A stretch of DNA of 23,436 nucleotides from Ruminococcaceae bacterium UBA6855 (GTDB lineage Bacteria > Bacillota > Clostridia > Oscillospirales > Acutalibacteraceae): contig DKDF01000052.1 in assembly GCA_002451755.1 (NCBI GenBank), forward strand, positions 3,848 through 27,283, in the 5' to 3' direction. Each line of letters opens with the position of its first letter. Position 1 is the stretch's first letter. The notes under the pieces were generated by a model. It was not told where the DNA came from. It worked only from the letters and a program-made list of their open reading frames with translations, and ran no database searches. This document shows positions 1-6,956 of the stretch, in pieces. A program made the position numbers and the translations under genes.

Positions 1-540
1 GATGTACAGAAATATATTGACCACCATATTACTAAAATATATGAACTTATGAAAAAAATTCAGAGTAATATTTCCTGTCCTGAACTACCGGAACTTATTT
101 TCAGCTATGCTTTGCTCTCTGCCGCAGATTATGACAGCGTTATAAACTGTATCGACAGAAATATTCAGAATCTTACTGAAAAATCAAATCATGCAGCTTT
201 CATAAACAGCTATGCCGAAAAACTTAATCAGCTCCGCATTGATATGCGTATGAATCCCGAAAAAAACTGGAGCGTGGAAAGTATGGCGGATATACTCGGG
301 GTAAGCCGCAGCTATTTTCAGAAATTATACAGAATCCAGTTCAATATCTCCTGCAACAGCGATATTATTGATGCAAGACTCCAGAAATCCAGACAACTCC
401 TTGAATCCACAAGCCTTTATATCAATGAAATTGCTGAACAGTGCGGCTATCAGAATGCTTCTCATTTTATGCGTCAGTTTAAAAATACTTTCGGAATAAC
501 TGCTGCCGGATACAGAAAAAAACATATTAATACCTTGTAA
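1..540 (+). CDS. AraC-family transcriptional regulator, 5'-truncated
   Basis: The reading frame is open from the first base, so the gene starts upstream of the window; the ATG at 49 is internal or at most an alternative start. 179 residues are visible. The last ~95 residues form the AraC/XylS DNA-binding domain with two helix-turn-helix units: the first around residues 90-112 (WSVESMADILGVS) and the second around 141-171, with the family signature INEIAEQCGYQNASHF and the ending FGITAAGYR. The upstream part is not recognisable as a known sensor domain, so the ligand and target genes are unknown. It is followed by the S10 promoter region and is probably unrelated in function to the ribosomal genes. 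Codon use is AT-rich (about 40% GC over 121-420), very different from the non-ribosomal genes at the right of the window. Confidence 0.9.
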   Translation, partial: DVQKYIDHHITKIYELMKKIQSNISCPELPELIFSYALLSAADYDSVINCIDRNIQNLTEKSNHAAFINSYAEKLNQLRIDMRMNPEKNWSVESMADILGVSRSYFQKLYRIQFNISCNSDIIDARLQKSRQLLESTSLYINEIAEQCGYQNASHFMRQFKNTFGITAAGYRKKHINTL

Positions 541-596
541 TCTGAATCACATTTTTATGTTCATAAAAAGTTTACATTTAAATCTGTCATAAAGTA

Positions 597-625
597 TTGC
601 AATCAGCTGATTTGTATGCTATAAT
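597..625 (+). promoter_or_regulatory. Promoter of the S10 ribosomal protein operon
   Basis: A -35 box TTGCAA at 597-602 and a perfect -10 box TATAAT at 620-625 are separated by exactly 17 bp. A TG dinucleotide at 617-618 gives an extended -10. Transcription would start near 632, about 280 nt before rpsJ. This is what a strong housekeeping sigma-A promoter looks like and it is the only such match before the ribosomal block. The start site is inferred. Confidence 0.85.
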
Positions 626-631
626 AGCACT

Positions 632-896
632 TGCGTGATTGCAACAAAGATATGCGATGAAGTGAAAGGTTGCTGCCGGTATGGTGGGGAATTTTCATGG
701 AGTATGTCCGATTTTAAACCGGGCGACTGTAATAACAAACACTGTGTGTGCTGTATGGCTTTACTTTAGTATTGCTGTGCCGTTCTGTGTCTGTTTTTAG
801 GTAGCTTGGAAAACTCGGTTTTTCAGGCTCTTTTTATTTGTGTCGTCTATTTATGTAGGCGTGATTGAAGTCCGCCCCCAACTTTTATATTATCCC
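632..896 (+). promoter_or_regulatory. Long leader RNA of the S10 operon
   Basis: About 265 nt lie between the inferred transcription start and the rpsJ ribosome-binding site, with no convincing gene. Short complementary segments suggest folding: GCAAC near 642 with GTTGC near 669, and CCGGT 676-680 with ACCGG 718-722. The leader ends in a terminator-like hairpin (803-835). In gammaproteobacteria the S10 leader is the target of L4 autoregulation through premature termination; a comparable role here is an inference from the layout, not shown by sequence identity. Confidence 0.6.
803..835 (+). terminator. Intrinsic terminator/attenuator in the S10 leader
   Basis: An 11-bp stem (803-813 with 819-829, two G-U pairs) closes a CTCGG loop and is followed by C and five T residues (831-835). 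It lies downstream of the S10 promoter and about 80 nt upstream of rpsJ, in the sense direction, so it can only act as a regulated or partial terminator. The stem is A/U-rich towards the loop, consistent with leaky termination. Confidence 0.7.
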
Positions 897-912
897 AAGG
901 AGGCGAAAACAT

Positions 913-1227
913 ATGGCAGTCAATGAAAAAATCAGAATCAAAATCAAAGGCTATGAACACGCTGTAGTTGATGCAGCAGCAGCTAAGATTGTTGAAGCAG
1001 CTAAGAGAAGCGGTGCAAGAGTTTCAGGTCCTATCCCGCTCCCTACTGATAAGGAAGTTATCACTATTCTCCGTGCCGTTCACAAGTACAAGGACAGCAG
1101 AGAACAGTTCGAAATGAGAACTCACAAAAGACTCATCGACGTTATCAGACCAGCTGCAAAGACTATGGACGCTTTGCAGAGCCTTGAAATTCCCGCAGGC
1201 GTTGACATCGTTATGGAAATCAAGTAA
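913..1227 (+). CDS. rpsJ: 30S ribosomal protein S10
   Basis: First gene of the S10 operon; 104 residues, the usual S10 length. S10 is a head protein of the small subunit and, as NusE, also a transcription antitermination factor. The family signature is present: GPIPLPT at residues 39-45, followed by the conserved stretch around HKYKDSREQFEMRTHKR (57-73). The ATG at 913 is chosen because AAGGAGG sits at 897-903, 9 nt upstream. An in-frame TTG at 865 would add 16 non-conserved residues and place the ribosome-binding site inside the gene. A 70-nt spacer with a small hairpin separates it from rplC. Confidence 0.97.
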   Translation: MAVNEKIRIKIKGYEHAVVDAAAAKIVEAAKRSGARVSGPIPLPTDKEVITILRAVHKYKDSREQFEMRTHKRLIDVIRPAAKTMDALQSLEIPAGVDIVMEIK

Positions 1228-1257
1228 TTTCCTTTAATGTCACACAACTACGGTCAT

Positions 1258-1273
1258 GTTGGCAGATGCCAAC
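1258..1273 (+). promoter_or_regulatory. Perfect hairpin before the rplC ribosome-binding site
   Basis: GTTGGC, loop AGAT, GCCAAC form a perfect 6-bp hairpin ending 9 nt before the TTAGGAGG of rplC. There is no T tract, so it is not a terminator. It could be a translational control or RNA-stability element of the rpsJ-rplC junction. Its function is unknown. Confidence 0.4.
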
Positions 1274-1297
1274 CAATAACTTAGGAGGAATTGTAAA

Positions 1298-1933
1298 ATG
1301 CAGAAAGCTATTATCGGCAAGAAAATCGGTATGACACAGATTTTCGATGAAGCAGGAAAAGTTATTCCTGTTACTGTCGTTGAAGCCGGCCCTTGCGTTA
1401 TCGTTCAGAAGAAAACTATCGAAAATGATGGCTATGAATCTGTTCAGATGGGATTCGGCGATATTAAACCTCAGAGAGTAAACAAGCCTATGAAAGGCCA
1501 TTTCGCCAAGGCTGATGTTGCTCCGAAAAAAACTCTCAAGGAATTCAAACTTGATGACTGTGCTTCACTCAATGTTGGCGACGTTGTCAAGGCTGACACT
1601 TTTGCTGTCGGCGATATAATCGATGTATCAGGTACAAGCAAAGGTAAGGGATTCCAGGGTACTATCAAGCGTAACAACAATGCAAGACTCAAGGAAACTC
1701 ATGGTACAGGCCCTGTTCACAGACATGCAGGCTCAATGGGTGCTTGTTCTTCACCTTCAAGAATCTTCAAGGGCAAGGCTCTTCCGGGTCAGATGGGTGC
1801 AGAAAAAGTTACTATCCAGAATCTTACAATTGTTAAGATAGACGCAGAAAATAATCTTATCGCTATCAAAGGTGCTGTTCCAGGTCCTAACGGCGGAATA
1901 GTTTCTATCGTTGACAGCGTTAAAAAGGCTTAA
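1298..1933 (+). CDS. rplC: 50S ribosomal protein L3
   Basis: 211 residues, the normal length. L3 is an early-assembly large-subunit protein whose long loop reaches the peptidyl transferase centre. The L3 signature is clear around residues 106-122 (DVSGTSKGKGFQGTIKR), followed by HGTGPVHRHAGSMGACSSP and GKALPGQMGAEKVT; the Q of GQMG is the residue methylated by PrmB in bacteria that have that enzyme. TTAGGAGG at 1281-1288 fixes the ATG. rplD follows after 18 nt. Codon use is AT-leaning (GAA, CCT, TCA), matching the left half of the window. Confidence 0.97.
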   Translation: MQKAIIGKKIGMTQIFDEAGKVIPVTVVEAGPCVIVQKKTIENDGYESVQMGFGDIKPQRVNKPMKGHFAKADVAPKKTLKEFKLDDCASLNVGDVVKADTFAVGDIIDVSGTSKGKGFQGTIKRNNNARLKETHGTGPVHRHAGSMGACSSPSRIFKGKALPGQMGAEKVTIQNLTIVKIDAENNLIAIKGAVPGPNGGIVSIVDSVKKA

Positions 1934-1951
1934 TGGAAGGAGGAAACATTT

Positions 1952-2575
1952 ATGTCTAAAGTTTCAGTGTTTGATATGAATGGCAAGGTTGTTGCCGAAA
2001 CTGAGATTTCCGATGCAGTTTTCGGAATTACTCCTAACGAAGCCGTTATGCATTCTGCTGTTGTAAATTATCTCGCTAACCAGCGTCAGGGTACACAGTC
2101 AACTCTTACACGTACAGAAGTAAGAGGCGGCGGCAGAAAACCTTGGAGACAGAAAGGTACAGGCCATGCAAGACAGGGTTCTATCAGAGCTCCTCAGTGG
2201 ACACACGGCGGTGTTGCACTCGGCCCGAAACCAAGAGATTACAGATTCTCTCTCAATAAGAAAGTAAAAAGACTTGCTATGAAGTCAGCCCTTTCTTCTA
2301 AGGCTCAGAATTCTGAACTCATCGTTCTCGATTCAATCAGAATGAACGAATTCAAAACAAAAACTATCGTTGAAATGCTCAAGGCTCTCAATGTTGAAGG
2401 CAAAGCCCTCATCGTTATGCCGGAAGTAGATTCAAAGGTTATCAAGAGTGCTGCCAATATTCCAGGAGTTAAAACTACTCTTGTAAACACTCTTAACGTT
2501 TACGATATCCTCAACTATGACAAGTTCATCGTTGTTCAGGATGCCGTTTCCAAAATTGAGGAGGTGTACGCATAA
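1952..2575 (+). CDS. rplD: 50S ribosomal protein L4
   Basis: 207 residues. L4 binds 23S rRNA domain I and lines the exit tunnel with its extended loop, seen here as RGGGRKPWRQKGTGHARQGS followed by WTHGGVALGPKPRDY (about residues 60-95). In some bacteria L4 represses its own operon, which makes the leader attenuator upstream of rpsJ of interest. GGAGG precedes the ATG. The stop codon overlaps the rplW start in TAATG at 2573-2577, implying translational coupling. Confidence 0.97.
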   Translation: MSKVSVFDMNGKVVAETEISDAVFGITPNEAVMHSAVVNYLANQRQGTQSTLTRTEVRGGGRKPWRQKGTGHARQGSIRAPQWTHGGVALGPKPRDYRFSLNKKVKRLAMKSALSSKAQNSELIVLDSIRMNEFKTKTIVEMLKALNVEGKALIVMPEVDSKVIKSAANIPGVKTTLVNTLNVYDILNYDKFIVVQDAVSKIEEVYA

Positions 2576-2868
2576 TGAAAACTGCTCAGGATATCATTAT
2601 CAAGCCTGTCATCACAGAAAAAAGTATGGACAGCCTTCAGGAAGGAAAGTACACCTTCAAAGTTGATAAAAATGCTAACAAGCTCGAAATCGCCAAGGCT
2701 GTTGAAGAGCTTTTCGATGTAAAGGTTGCTAAGGTAAACACTATTAACTGCAGCGGAAAAAGCAGACGTGTAGGCAGATTTGAAGGCAAAAAGCCTGACT
2801 GGAAAAAAGCAATCGTTACTCTTAAGGAAGATTCAAAATCCATCGAATTTTTTGAGGGTATGTTCTAA
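2575..2868 (+). CDS. rplW: 50S ribosomal protein L23
   Basis: 97 residues, the usual size. L23 sits at the tunnel exit and is the docking site for signal recognition particle and trigger factor. Recognisable parts are IIKPVITEKS near the N terminus and VNTINCSGKSRRVGRFEGKK around residues 55-75. The start overlaps the rplD stop by one base, and GAGGAGG inside the end of rplD provides the ribosome-binding site. An unusually long 110-nt spacer follows before rplB. Confidence 0.96.
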   Translation: MKTAQDIIIKPVITEKSMDSLQEGKYTFKVDKNANKLEIAKAVEELFDVKVAKVNTINCSGKSRRVGRFEGKKPDWKKAIVTLKEDSKSIEFFEGMF

Positions 2869-2936
2869 TTATTCCTTTGTTCCGTATGGGATTGATGCTC
2901 CCGCAAAAAAATGCATTTTTAAAATATATATGTAAC

Positions 2937-2955
2937 ATCAGCCAATACGGCTGAT
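2937..2955 (+). promoter_or_regulatory. Perfect hairpin in the rplW-rplB spacer
   Basis: ATCAGCC, loop AATAC, GGCTGAT make a perfect 7-bp hairpin about 10 nt before the rplB ribosome-binding site. There is no T tract. The same 110-nt spacer also holds the palindrome AAAAATGCATTTTT at 2907-2920 and no reading frame. An internal regulatory or mRNA-processing element is possible; the function is unknown. Confidence 0.4.
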
Positions 2956-2978
2956 ATCTGAAACAAGGAGTGAAATCA

Positions 2979-3812
2979 ATGGCAATCAAATCCTATAAAC
3001 CGACAACACCTTCACGTCGTCAGATGACTTGCACTGACTACTCAGAGTTGTCAAAGGTTTCTCCGGAAAAAAGCTTGCTTGAACCTCTCAAGAAGAATTC
3101 AGGCAGAAACAGCTACGGAAGAATTACCGTTCGTCACAGAGGCGGCGGAAACAGAAGAAAATACCGTGTCATCGACTTCAAGCGTGATAAGGAAAATATG
3201 AACGCTACTGTTATGACACTCGAATACGACCCAAACCGTTCAGCTCATATCGCTCTCGTTCAGTACGAAGACGGCGAAAAACGTTATATCATTGCTCCTA
3301 ACGGTCTTAAAGTAGGCGACACTGTAAGAAGCGGTGCAGACGCTGACATCAAAGCCGGCAACGCTCTCGCTCTCTCAGATATACCAGTTGGTACTTTCAT
3401 CCATAACATTGAACTCTATCCTGGCAAGGGCGCTCAGCTCGTTCGTTCAGCCGGAAATATGGCTCAGCTTATGGGTAAAGAAGCTAATTACGCTCTCGTA
3501 AGACTTCCATCAGGCGAAATGAGAAAAATTGCTGTAAACTGCAAGGCTACTATCGGTCAGGTCGGAAATATCGACCACGAAAATGTTAATTACGGTAAAG
3601 CCGGCCGCACACGTCATATGGGCTGGAGACCTACTGTAAGAGGTTCTGTTATGAACCCATGCGACCACCCGCACGGCGGCGGTGAAGGTAAATCTCCTGT
3701 AGGCCGTCCGGGTCCTGTTACTCCATGGGGCAAGCCTGCACTCGGCTATAAAACTCGTAAGAAACACAACCGTTCAGATAAGTTCATAGTAAAACGCAGA
3801 AACGGTAAATAA
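2979..3812 (+). CDS. rplB: 50S ribosomal protein L2
   Basis: 277 residues, the normal length. L2 is needed for subunit association and lies near the peptidyl transferase centre. The RNA-binding part shows NRRKYRVIDFKRDK (about 53-66); the C-terminal signature contains GWRPTVRGSVMNPCDHPHGGG, including the conserved functional histidine region, then GRPGPVTPWGKPALG. The ATG at 2979 is chosen over an in-frame GTG at 2970 because that GTG overlaps the AAGGAG (2965-2970) ribosome-binding site. rpsS follows after 27 nt. Confidence 0.97.
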   Translation: MAIKSYKPTTPSRRQMTCTDYSELSKVSPEKSLLEPLKKNSGRNSYGRITVRHRGGGNRRKYRVIDFKRDKENMNATVMTLEYDPNRSAHIALVQYEDGEKRYIIAPNGLKVGDTVRSGADADIKAGNALALSDIPVGTFIHNIELYPGKGAQLVRSAGNMAQLMGKEANYALVRLPSGEMRKIAVNCKATIGQVGNIDHENVNYGKAGRTRHMGWRPTVRGSVMNPCDHPHGGGEGKSPVGRPGPVTPWGKPALGYKTRKKHNRSDKFIVKRRNGK

Positions 3813-3839
3813 TTAAAGCCTGAAGGGAGGAAACTTATA

Positions 3840-4124
3840 ATGAGCAGAAGCATCAAAAAAGGCCCTTACGTTCAGGAGGTTCTTTTTAAAAGAGTTGAAC
3901 AGATGAATGCTGCCGGCGAAAAGAAAGTCCTTAAAACATGGAGCCGTTCATCTACTATTTTCCCTGAATTTGTAGGCCACACTTTCGCAGTTCATGACGG
4001 CCGCAAACATGTACCGGTTTATGTTACTGAAGATATGGTTGGTCATAAACTCGGCGAATTTGCTCCGACCAGAACTTACAGAGGTCACGCAGGTTCAAAA
4101 ACATCAAATAACGGTAAGAAATAG
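3840..4124 (+). CDS. rpsS: 30S ribosomal protein S19
   Basis: 94 residues, typical. S19 forms a head complex with S13 and contacts the A-site tRNA and the B1a bridge. The family is identified by RSIKKGPYV at the N terminus, KTWSRSSTIFPEFVGHTF in the middle, and the signature GHKLGEFAPTRTYRGHAG. GGGAGG precedes the ATG. rplV follows 21 nt downstream. Confidence 0.97.
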   Translation: MSRSIKKGPYVQEVLFKRVEQMNAAGEKKVLKTWSRSSTIFPEFVGHTFAVHDGRKHVPVYVTEDMVGHKLGEFAPTRTYRGHAGSKTSNNGKK

Positions 4125-4145
4125 CGGAAGGAGGCATTTTTAATC

Positions 4146-4481
4146 ATGGAAGCAAGAGCATATCTCAGAAATGCCCGCATTGCACCTCGTAAAGTGCAGA
4201 TAGTTCTCGACCTCATCAGAGGTAAAGATACTGACGTTGCTATGGCTACTCTTATTCATACACCAAAGGCTGCCTGCGAGGACTTGCAGAAGCTTTTGAA
4301 GTCCGCTATTGCAAACGCTGAAAATAATCATAACATGGACAAGGATAACCTCTATGTTGCTGAATGTTTCGTTTGCCCAGGACCTATTATGAAGCGTATC
4401 ATGCCAAGAGCACAGGGCAGAGCTTACAGAATTCTCAAGAGAACATCACACATCACACTCGTTCTTAAAGAAAAAGAATAA
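4146..4481 (+). CDS. rplV: 50S ribosomal protein L22
   Basis: 111 residues. L22 contacts all 23S rRNA domains and its beta-hairpin narrows the exit tunnel; changes in that hairpin are a known route to macrolide resistance, but none can be judged from this sequence. Conserved parts are RNARIAPRKVQIVLDLIRGK near the N terminus and GPIMKRIMPRAQGRAYRILK near the C terminus (about 79-98). GGAGG lies upstream of the ATG. rpsC follows after 18 nt. Confidence 0.97.
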   Translation: MEARAYLRNARIAPRKVQIVLDLIRGKDTDVAMATLIHTPKAACEDLQKLLKSAIANAENNHNMDKDNLYVAECFVCPGPIMKRIMPRAQGRAYRILKRTSHITLVLKEKE

Positions 4482-4499
4482 TCCCAAGGAGGTTTAAAA

Positions 4500-5246
4500 A
4501 TGGGCCAGAAAGTAAATCCACACGGTTTCCGTGTCGGCGTTATTAAAGATTGGGATTCACGCTGGTATGCGAATAAAGCTGATTTCGGCGATACACTGGT
4601 TGAGGACTACAATGTTCGTAACTATATCAAAAAGAACTTGTATGCTGCTGGTGTTCCAAGAATCGAAATCGAAAGATTCGCTGACAAGGTAAGAATCCAC
4701 ATCCACTGCGCAAAGCCGGGTATCGTTATCGGCAGAGGCGGTGCTGAAATAGAAAAACTTCGTCTTCAGCTCGAAAAAATGATGGGCAAACAGGTTTCTG
4801 TAAACATCGTTGAAGTTAAACAGCCTGACCTTAATGCTCAGCTCGTTGCTGAAAAAATTGCTCTCGACCTCGAGAACAGAATCTCATTCAGACGTGCTAT
4901 GAAACAGTCAATCGGCCGTGCTATGCGTCTCGGTGCAAAGGGTATCAAAACAAGAGTTTCAGGTCGTCTCGGCGGTGCTGAAATCGCAAGAGCTGAAAGC
5001 TATAATGAAGGTACTATCCCGCTCCAGACTATCAGAGCTGATATCGACTACGGTACAGCTGAAGCTCATACAACTTATGGCCGTCTTGGCGTAAAGGTTT
5101 GGATATACAGAGGCGAAGTACTCAAGGGTGAAGTTTCCGCTGAAAAATCAAATAACAGCGAAAAACCTAAAAGACGCCGCAATGACAATAACAGAAACGG
5201 CGGCTACAAGCCAAGAAACGCTAAGAGAGAAGGAGGTAATCAGTAA
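4500..5246 (+). CDS. rpsC: 30S ribosomal protein S3
   Basis: 248 residues. S3 shapes the mRNA entry channel and contributes to helicase activity on mRNA. The N terminus GQKVNPHGFRVGVI is diagnostic. A type II KH domain contains GIVIGRGGAEIEKLR (about residues 75-90), and the C domain has RLGAKGIKTRVSGRLGGAEIAR. The last ~30 residues are a basic, Asn-rich tail (KRRRNDNNRNGG), longer than in the shortest homologues and of a low-complexity type often seen in S3. AAGGAGG precedes the ATG. The stop overlaps the rplP start by one base. Confidence 0.97.
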   Translation: MGQKVNPHGFRVGVIKDWDSRWYANKADFGDTLVEDYNVRNYIKKNLYAAGVPRIEIERFADKVRIHIHCAKPGIVIGRGGAEIEKLRLQLEKMMGKQVSVNIVEVKQPDLNAQLVAEKIALDLENRISFRRAMKQSIGRAMRLGAKGIKTRVSGRLGGAEIARAESYNEGTIPLQTIRADIDYGTAEAHTTYGRLGVKVWIYRGEVLKGEVSAEKSNNSEKPKRRRNDNNRNGGYKPRNAKREGGNQ

Positions 5247-5671
5247 TGCTGCTTCCAAAGAAAGTTAAGTACCGTCGTGTACACAGAGGTCGTATGACCG
5301 GTAAGGCTTACAGAGGCAACACTGTTGCATACGGCGATTTCGGCCTTCAGGCTCTTGAACCTGCATGGATTACATCCAATCAGATAGAATCTGCCCGTAT
5401 CGCTATGACTCGTTATATTAAGCGTGGCGGTCAGGTATGGATTAAGATTTTCCCTGACAAGCCAATCAGTAAAAAACCTATGGGTACTCGTATGGGTTCC
5501 GGTAAAGGTGCTCCTGAATACTGGGTTGCTGTCGTAAAACCAGGCAGAGTTTTATTCGAAATTCAGGGCGTTTCAGAAGAAACTGCAAGAGAAGCTATGC
5601 GTCTTGCTATGCATAAGCTTCCTATCAAATGCAAATTCGTCACAAAAACTACAGAAGGAGGCGAGCAGTAA
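5246..5671 (+). CDS. rplP: 50S ribosomal protein L16
   Basis: 141 residues, the normal length. L16 contacts tRNAs near the A site and completes the large-subunit functional core late in assembly. The N terminus MLLPKKVKYRRVHRGRMTGK and the region KPMGTRMGSGKGAPEYWVAVV (about 78-98) are characteristic. AAGGAGG inside the end of rpsC serves as ribosome-binding site and the one-base TAATG overlaps at both ends imply coupling with rpsC and rpmC. Confidence 0.97.
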   Translation: MLLPKKVKYRRVHRGRMTGKAYRGNTVAYGDFGLQALEPAWITSNQIESARIAMTRYIKRGGQVWIKIFPDKPISKKPMGTRMGSGKGAPEYWVAVVKPGRVLFEIQGVSEETAREAMRLAMHKLPIKCKFVTKTTEGGEQ

Positions 5672-5865
5672 TGAAGGCAACAGAACTCAGAGAACTCTCA
5701 ATAGCTGAACTCAACGAAAAGCTTGATGACCTCAAGAAAGAACTTTTCAATCTCCGCTTTCAGCTTGCTGTAAACCAGCTCGAAAATACAGCTCGTCTTA
5801 AGTCTGTTAAGAAGGATATTGCACGTGTTAAAACTGTCCTTCGTGAACAGGAACTGGCACAGTAA
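5671..5865 (+). CDS. rpmC: 50S ribosomal protein L29
   Basis: 64 residues, two helices, typical of L29, which sits next to L23 at the tunnel exit. MKATELRELSIAELNEKLDD and KKELFNLRFQLAVNQLEN are family hallmarks. The ATG at 5671 overlaps the rplP stop and is preceded by AAGGAGG; an upstream in-frame start inside rplP would add unrelated residues and is rejected. rpsQ follows 19 nt downstream. Confidence 0.96.
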   Translation: MKATELRELSIAELNEKLDDLKKELFNLRFQLAVNQLENTARLKSVKKDIARVKTVLREQELAQ

Positions 5866-5884
5866 GAAAGGGAGGATTTAGCTA

Positions 5885-6142
5885 ATGGCTGAGAGAAACC
5901 TTAGAAAAACAAGAGTCGGCAAGGTTGTAAGCGATAAAATGGATAAAACTGTTGTCGTTGCCATCGCTGACAATGTAAAGCATCCGCTTTATAAGAAAAT
6001 CGTTAAGCGTACTGTTAAGTTCAAGGCTCATGATGAAAAGAACGAATGCAGAATCGGTGACAGAGTTGAAATAATGGAAACTCGTCCGCTCTCTAAGGAT
6101 AAAAGATGGAGAGTCGTAAATATACTCGAAAGAGCTAAGTAA
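5885..6142 (+). CDS. rpsQ: 30S ribosomal protein S17
   Basis: 85 residues, the usual length. S17 is a primary 16S rRNA-binding protein of the OB-fold type. RKTRVGKVVSDKMDKTVVVA at the N terminus and GDRVEIMETRPLSKDKRW (about 57-74) are diagnostic. GGGAGG precedes the ATG. It is the last gene of the S10 group proper; a 64-nt spacer with a terminator-like hairpin separates it from rplN. Confidence 0.97.
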   Translation: MAERNLRKTRVGKVVSDKMDKTVVVAIADNVKHPLYKKIVKRTVKFKAHDEKNECRIGDRVEIMETRPLSKDKRWRVVNILERAK

Positions 6143-6158
6143 TCTAAACTGAATATAT

Positions 6159-6181
6159 ATCAGATTCATTTCTGATTTTTT
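6159..6181 (+). terminator. Weak terminator-like hairpin between rpsQ and rplN
   Basis: ATCAGA (6159-6164), a six-base loop, and TCTGAT (6171-6176) are followed by a run of T residues (6176-6181). The stem is short and A/T-rich, so at most partial termination is expected. It lies exactly at the classical S10/spc operon boundary. No new promoter is obvious before rplN. Confidence 0.4.
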
Positions 6182-6206
6182 GATTTCTGGAAGGAGGAAT
6201 ATAGCT

Positions 6207-6575
6207 GTGGTACAGATGCAGACTTATCTGAAGGTTGCAGATAACACAGGTGCTAAGGAACTTATGTGTATCAGAGTTCTCGGCGGTACCCGCAGAAAAT
6301 ATGCCAATATCGGCGACGTTGTCGTAGCTTCTGTTAAGAAAGCAACACCCGGTGGTGTTGTTAAAAAAGGCGACGTTGTTAAAGCAGTTATCGTTCGTTC
6401 GGCAAAAGGTTTGAGAAGAGAAGACGGTACTTATATCCGCTTCGACGAAAACGCTGCCGTTATTATCAAAGAAGACAAAAACCCGAAGGGTACCCGTATT
6501 TTCGGACCAGTGGCAAGAGAACTCCGTGACAAGGAATATATGAAAATATTAAGCCTTGCTCCGGAAGTACTTTAA
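6207..6575 (+). CDS. rplN: 50S ribosomal protein L14
   Basis: 122 residues, exactly the usual L14 length, with a GTG start. L14 is at the subunit interface (bridge B8) and is where the silencing factor RsfS binds. The N terminus VQMQTYLKVADNTGAKELMC is conserved, as is the signature region GVVKKGDVVKAVIVRSAKG (about residues 51-70). AAGGAGG at 6191-6197 stands 9 nt before the GTG; a farther upstream TTG at 6180 precedes this ribosome-binding site and is rejected. First gene of the spc group. Confidence 0.95.
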   Translation: MVQMQTYLKVADNTGAKELMCIRVLGGTRRKYANIGDVVVASVKKATPGGVVKKGDVVKAVIVRSAKGLRREDGTYIRFDENAAVIIKEDKNPKGTRIFGPVARELRDKEYMKILSLAPEVL

Positions 6576-6588
6576 TGGAGGTGTCATG

Positions 6589-6939
6589 ATGAGCAAGGTT
6601 CACGTTAAAACAGGTGACACAGTTGTTCTGCTTACAGGTAAGGACAGCGATAAATATATCGATGCCTCCGATAAGAGCAAGGGCAGAAAAACAGGTAAGG
6701 TTCTCGAAGTTTCCAACAAGGAAAACAAGGTTATCGTTGAAGGTATAAACTTCGTTACAAAGCACGTAAAACCAAGAATGATGGGTCAGTCAGGCTCAAT
6801 CGTTCAGGCAGAAGCTCCGGTCTTTGCTTCCAAGGTTCAGCTCGTTTGCCCTAAATGCGGCAAGCCTACAAGAGTTGGCCACGAAATGGACGGCAAGAAC
6901 TCTTTGAGAATCTGCAAGAAGTGCGGAGAAAAATTCTAA
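6589..6939 (+). CDS. rplX: 50S ribosomal protein L24 with C-terminal zinc ribbon
   Basis: 116 residues. L24 is one of the two assembly-initiator proteins of the large subunit. A KOW motif covers about residues 5-40 (VKTGDTVVLLTGKDSDK). The C terminus adds two CxxC pairs, C87/C90 and C109/C112, which look like a zinc ribbon; such a C-terminal extension occurs in clostridial L24. Of the adjacent ATGs at 6586 and 6589, the second is better spaced (5-6 nt) from GGAGGTG at 6577-6583. rplE follows 17 nt downstream. Confidence 0.94.
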   Translation: MSKVHVKTGDTVVLLTGKDSDKYIDASDKSKGRKTGKVLEVSNKENKVIVEGINFVTKHVKPRMMGQSGSIVQAEAPVFASKVQLVCPKCGKPTRVGHEMDGKNSLRICKKCGEKF

Positions 6940-6956
6940 TTCAGGAGGAGATAGAC

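Noticed and set aside
552..569. AT-only-rich inverted repeat TTTTTATG-TT-CATAAAAA after the AraC gene
   Set aside because: Two-base loop, weak pairing and no following T tract; not convincing as terminator, and too AT-rich to claim as an operator without comparison.
865..912. TTG start giving a 120-residue S10
   Set aside because: The added residues are not part of S10 and the AAGGAGG at 897-903 would lie inside the gene; ATG 913 gives the standard length.
2970..2978. GTG start for rplB at 2970
   Set aside because: The GTG overlaps the AAGGAG ribosome-binding site; ATG 2979 is correctly spaced and gives the usual N terminus.
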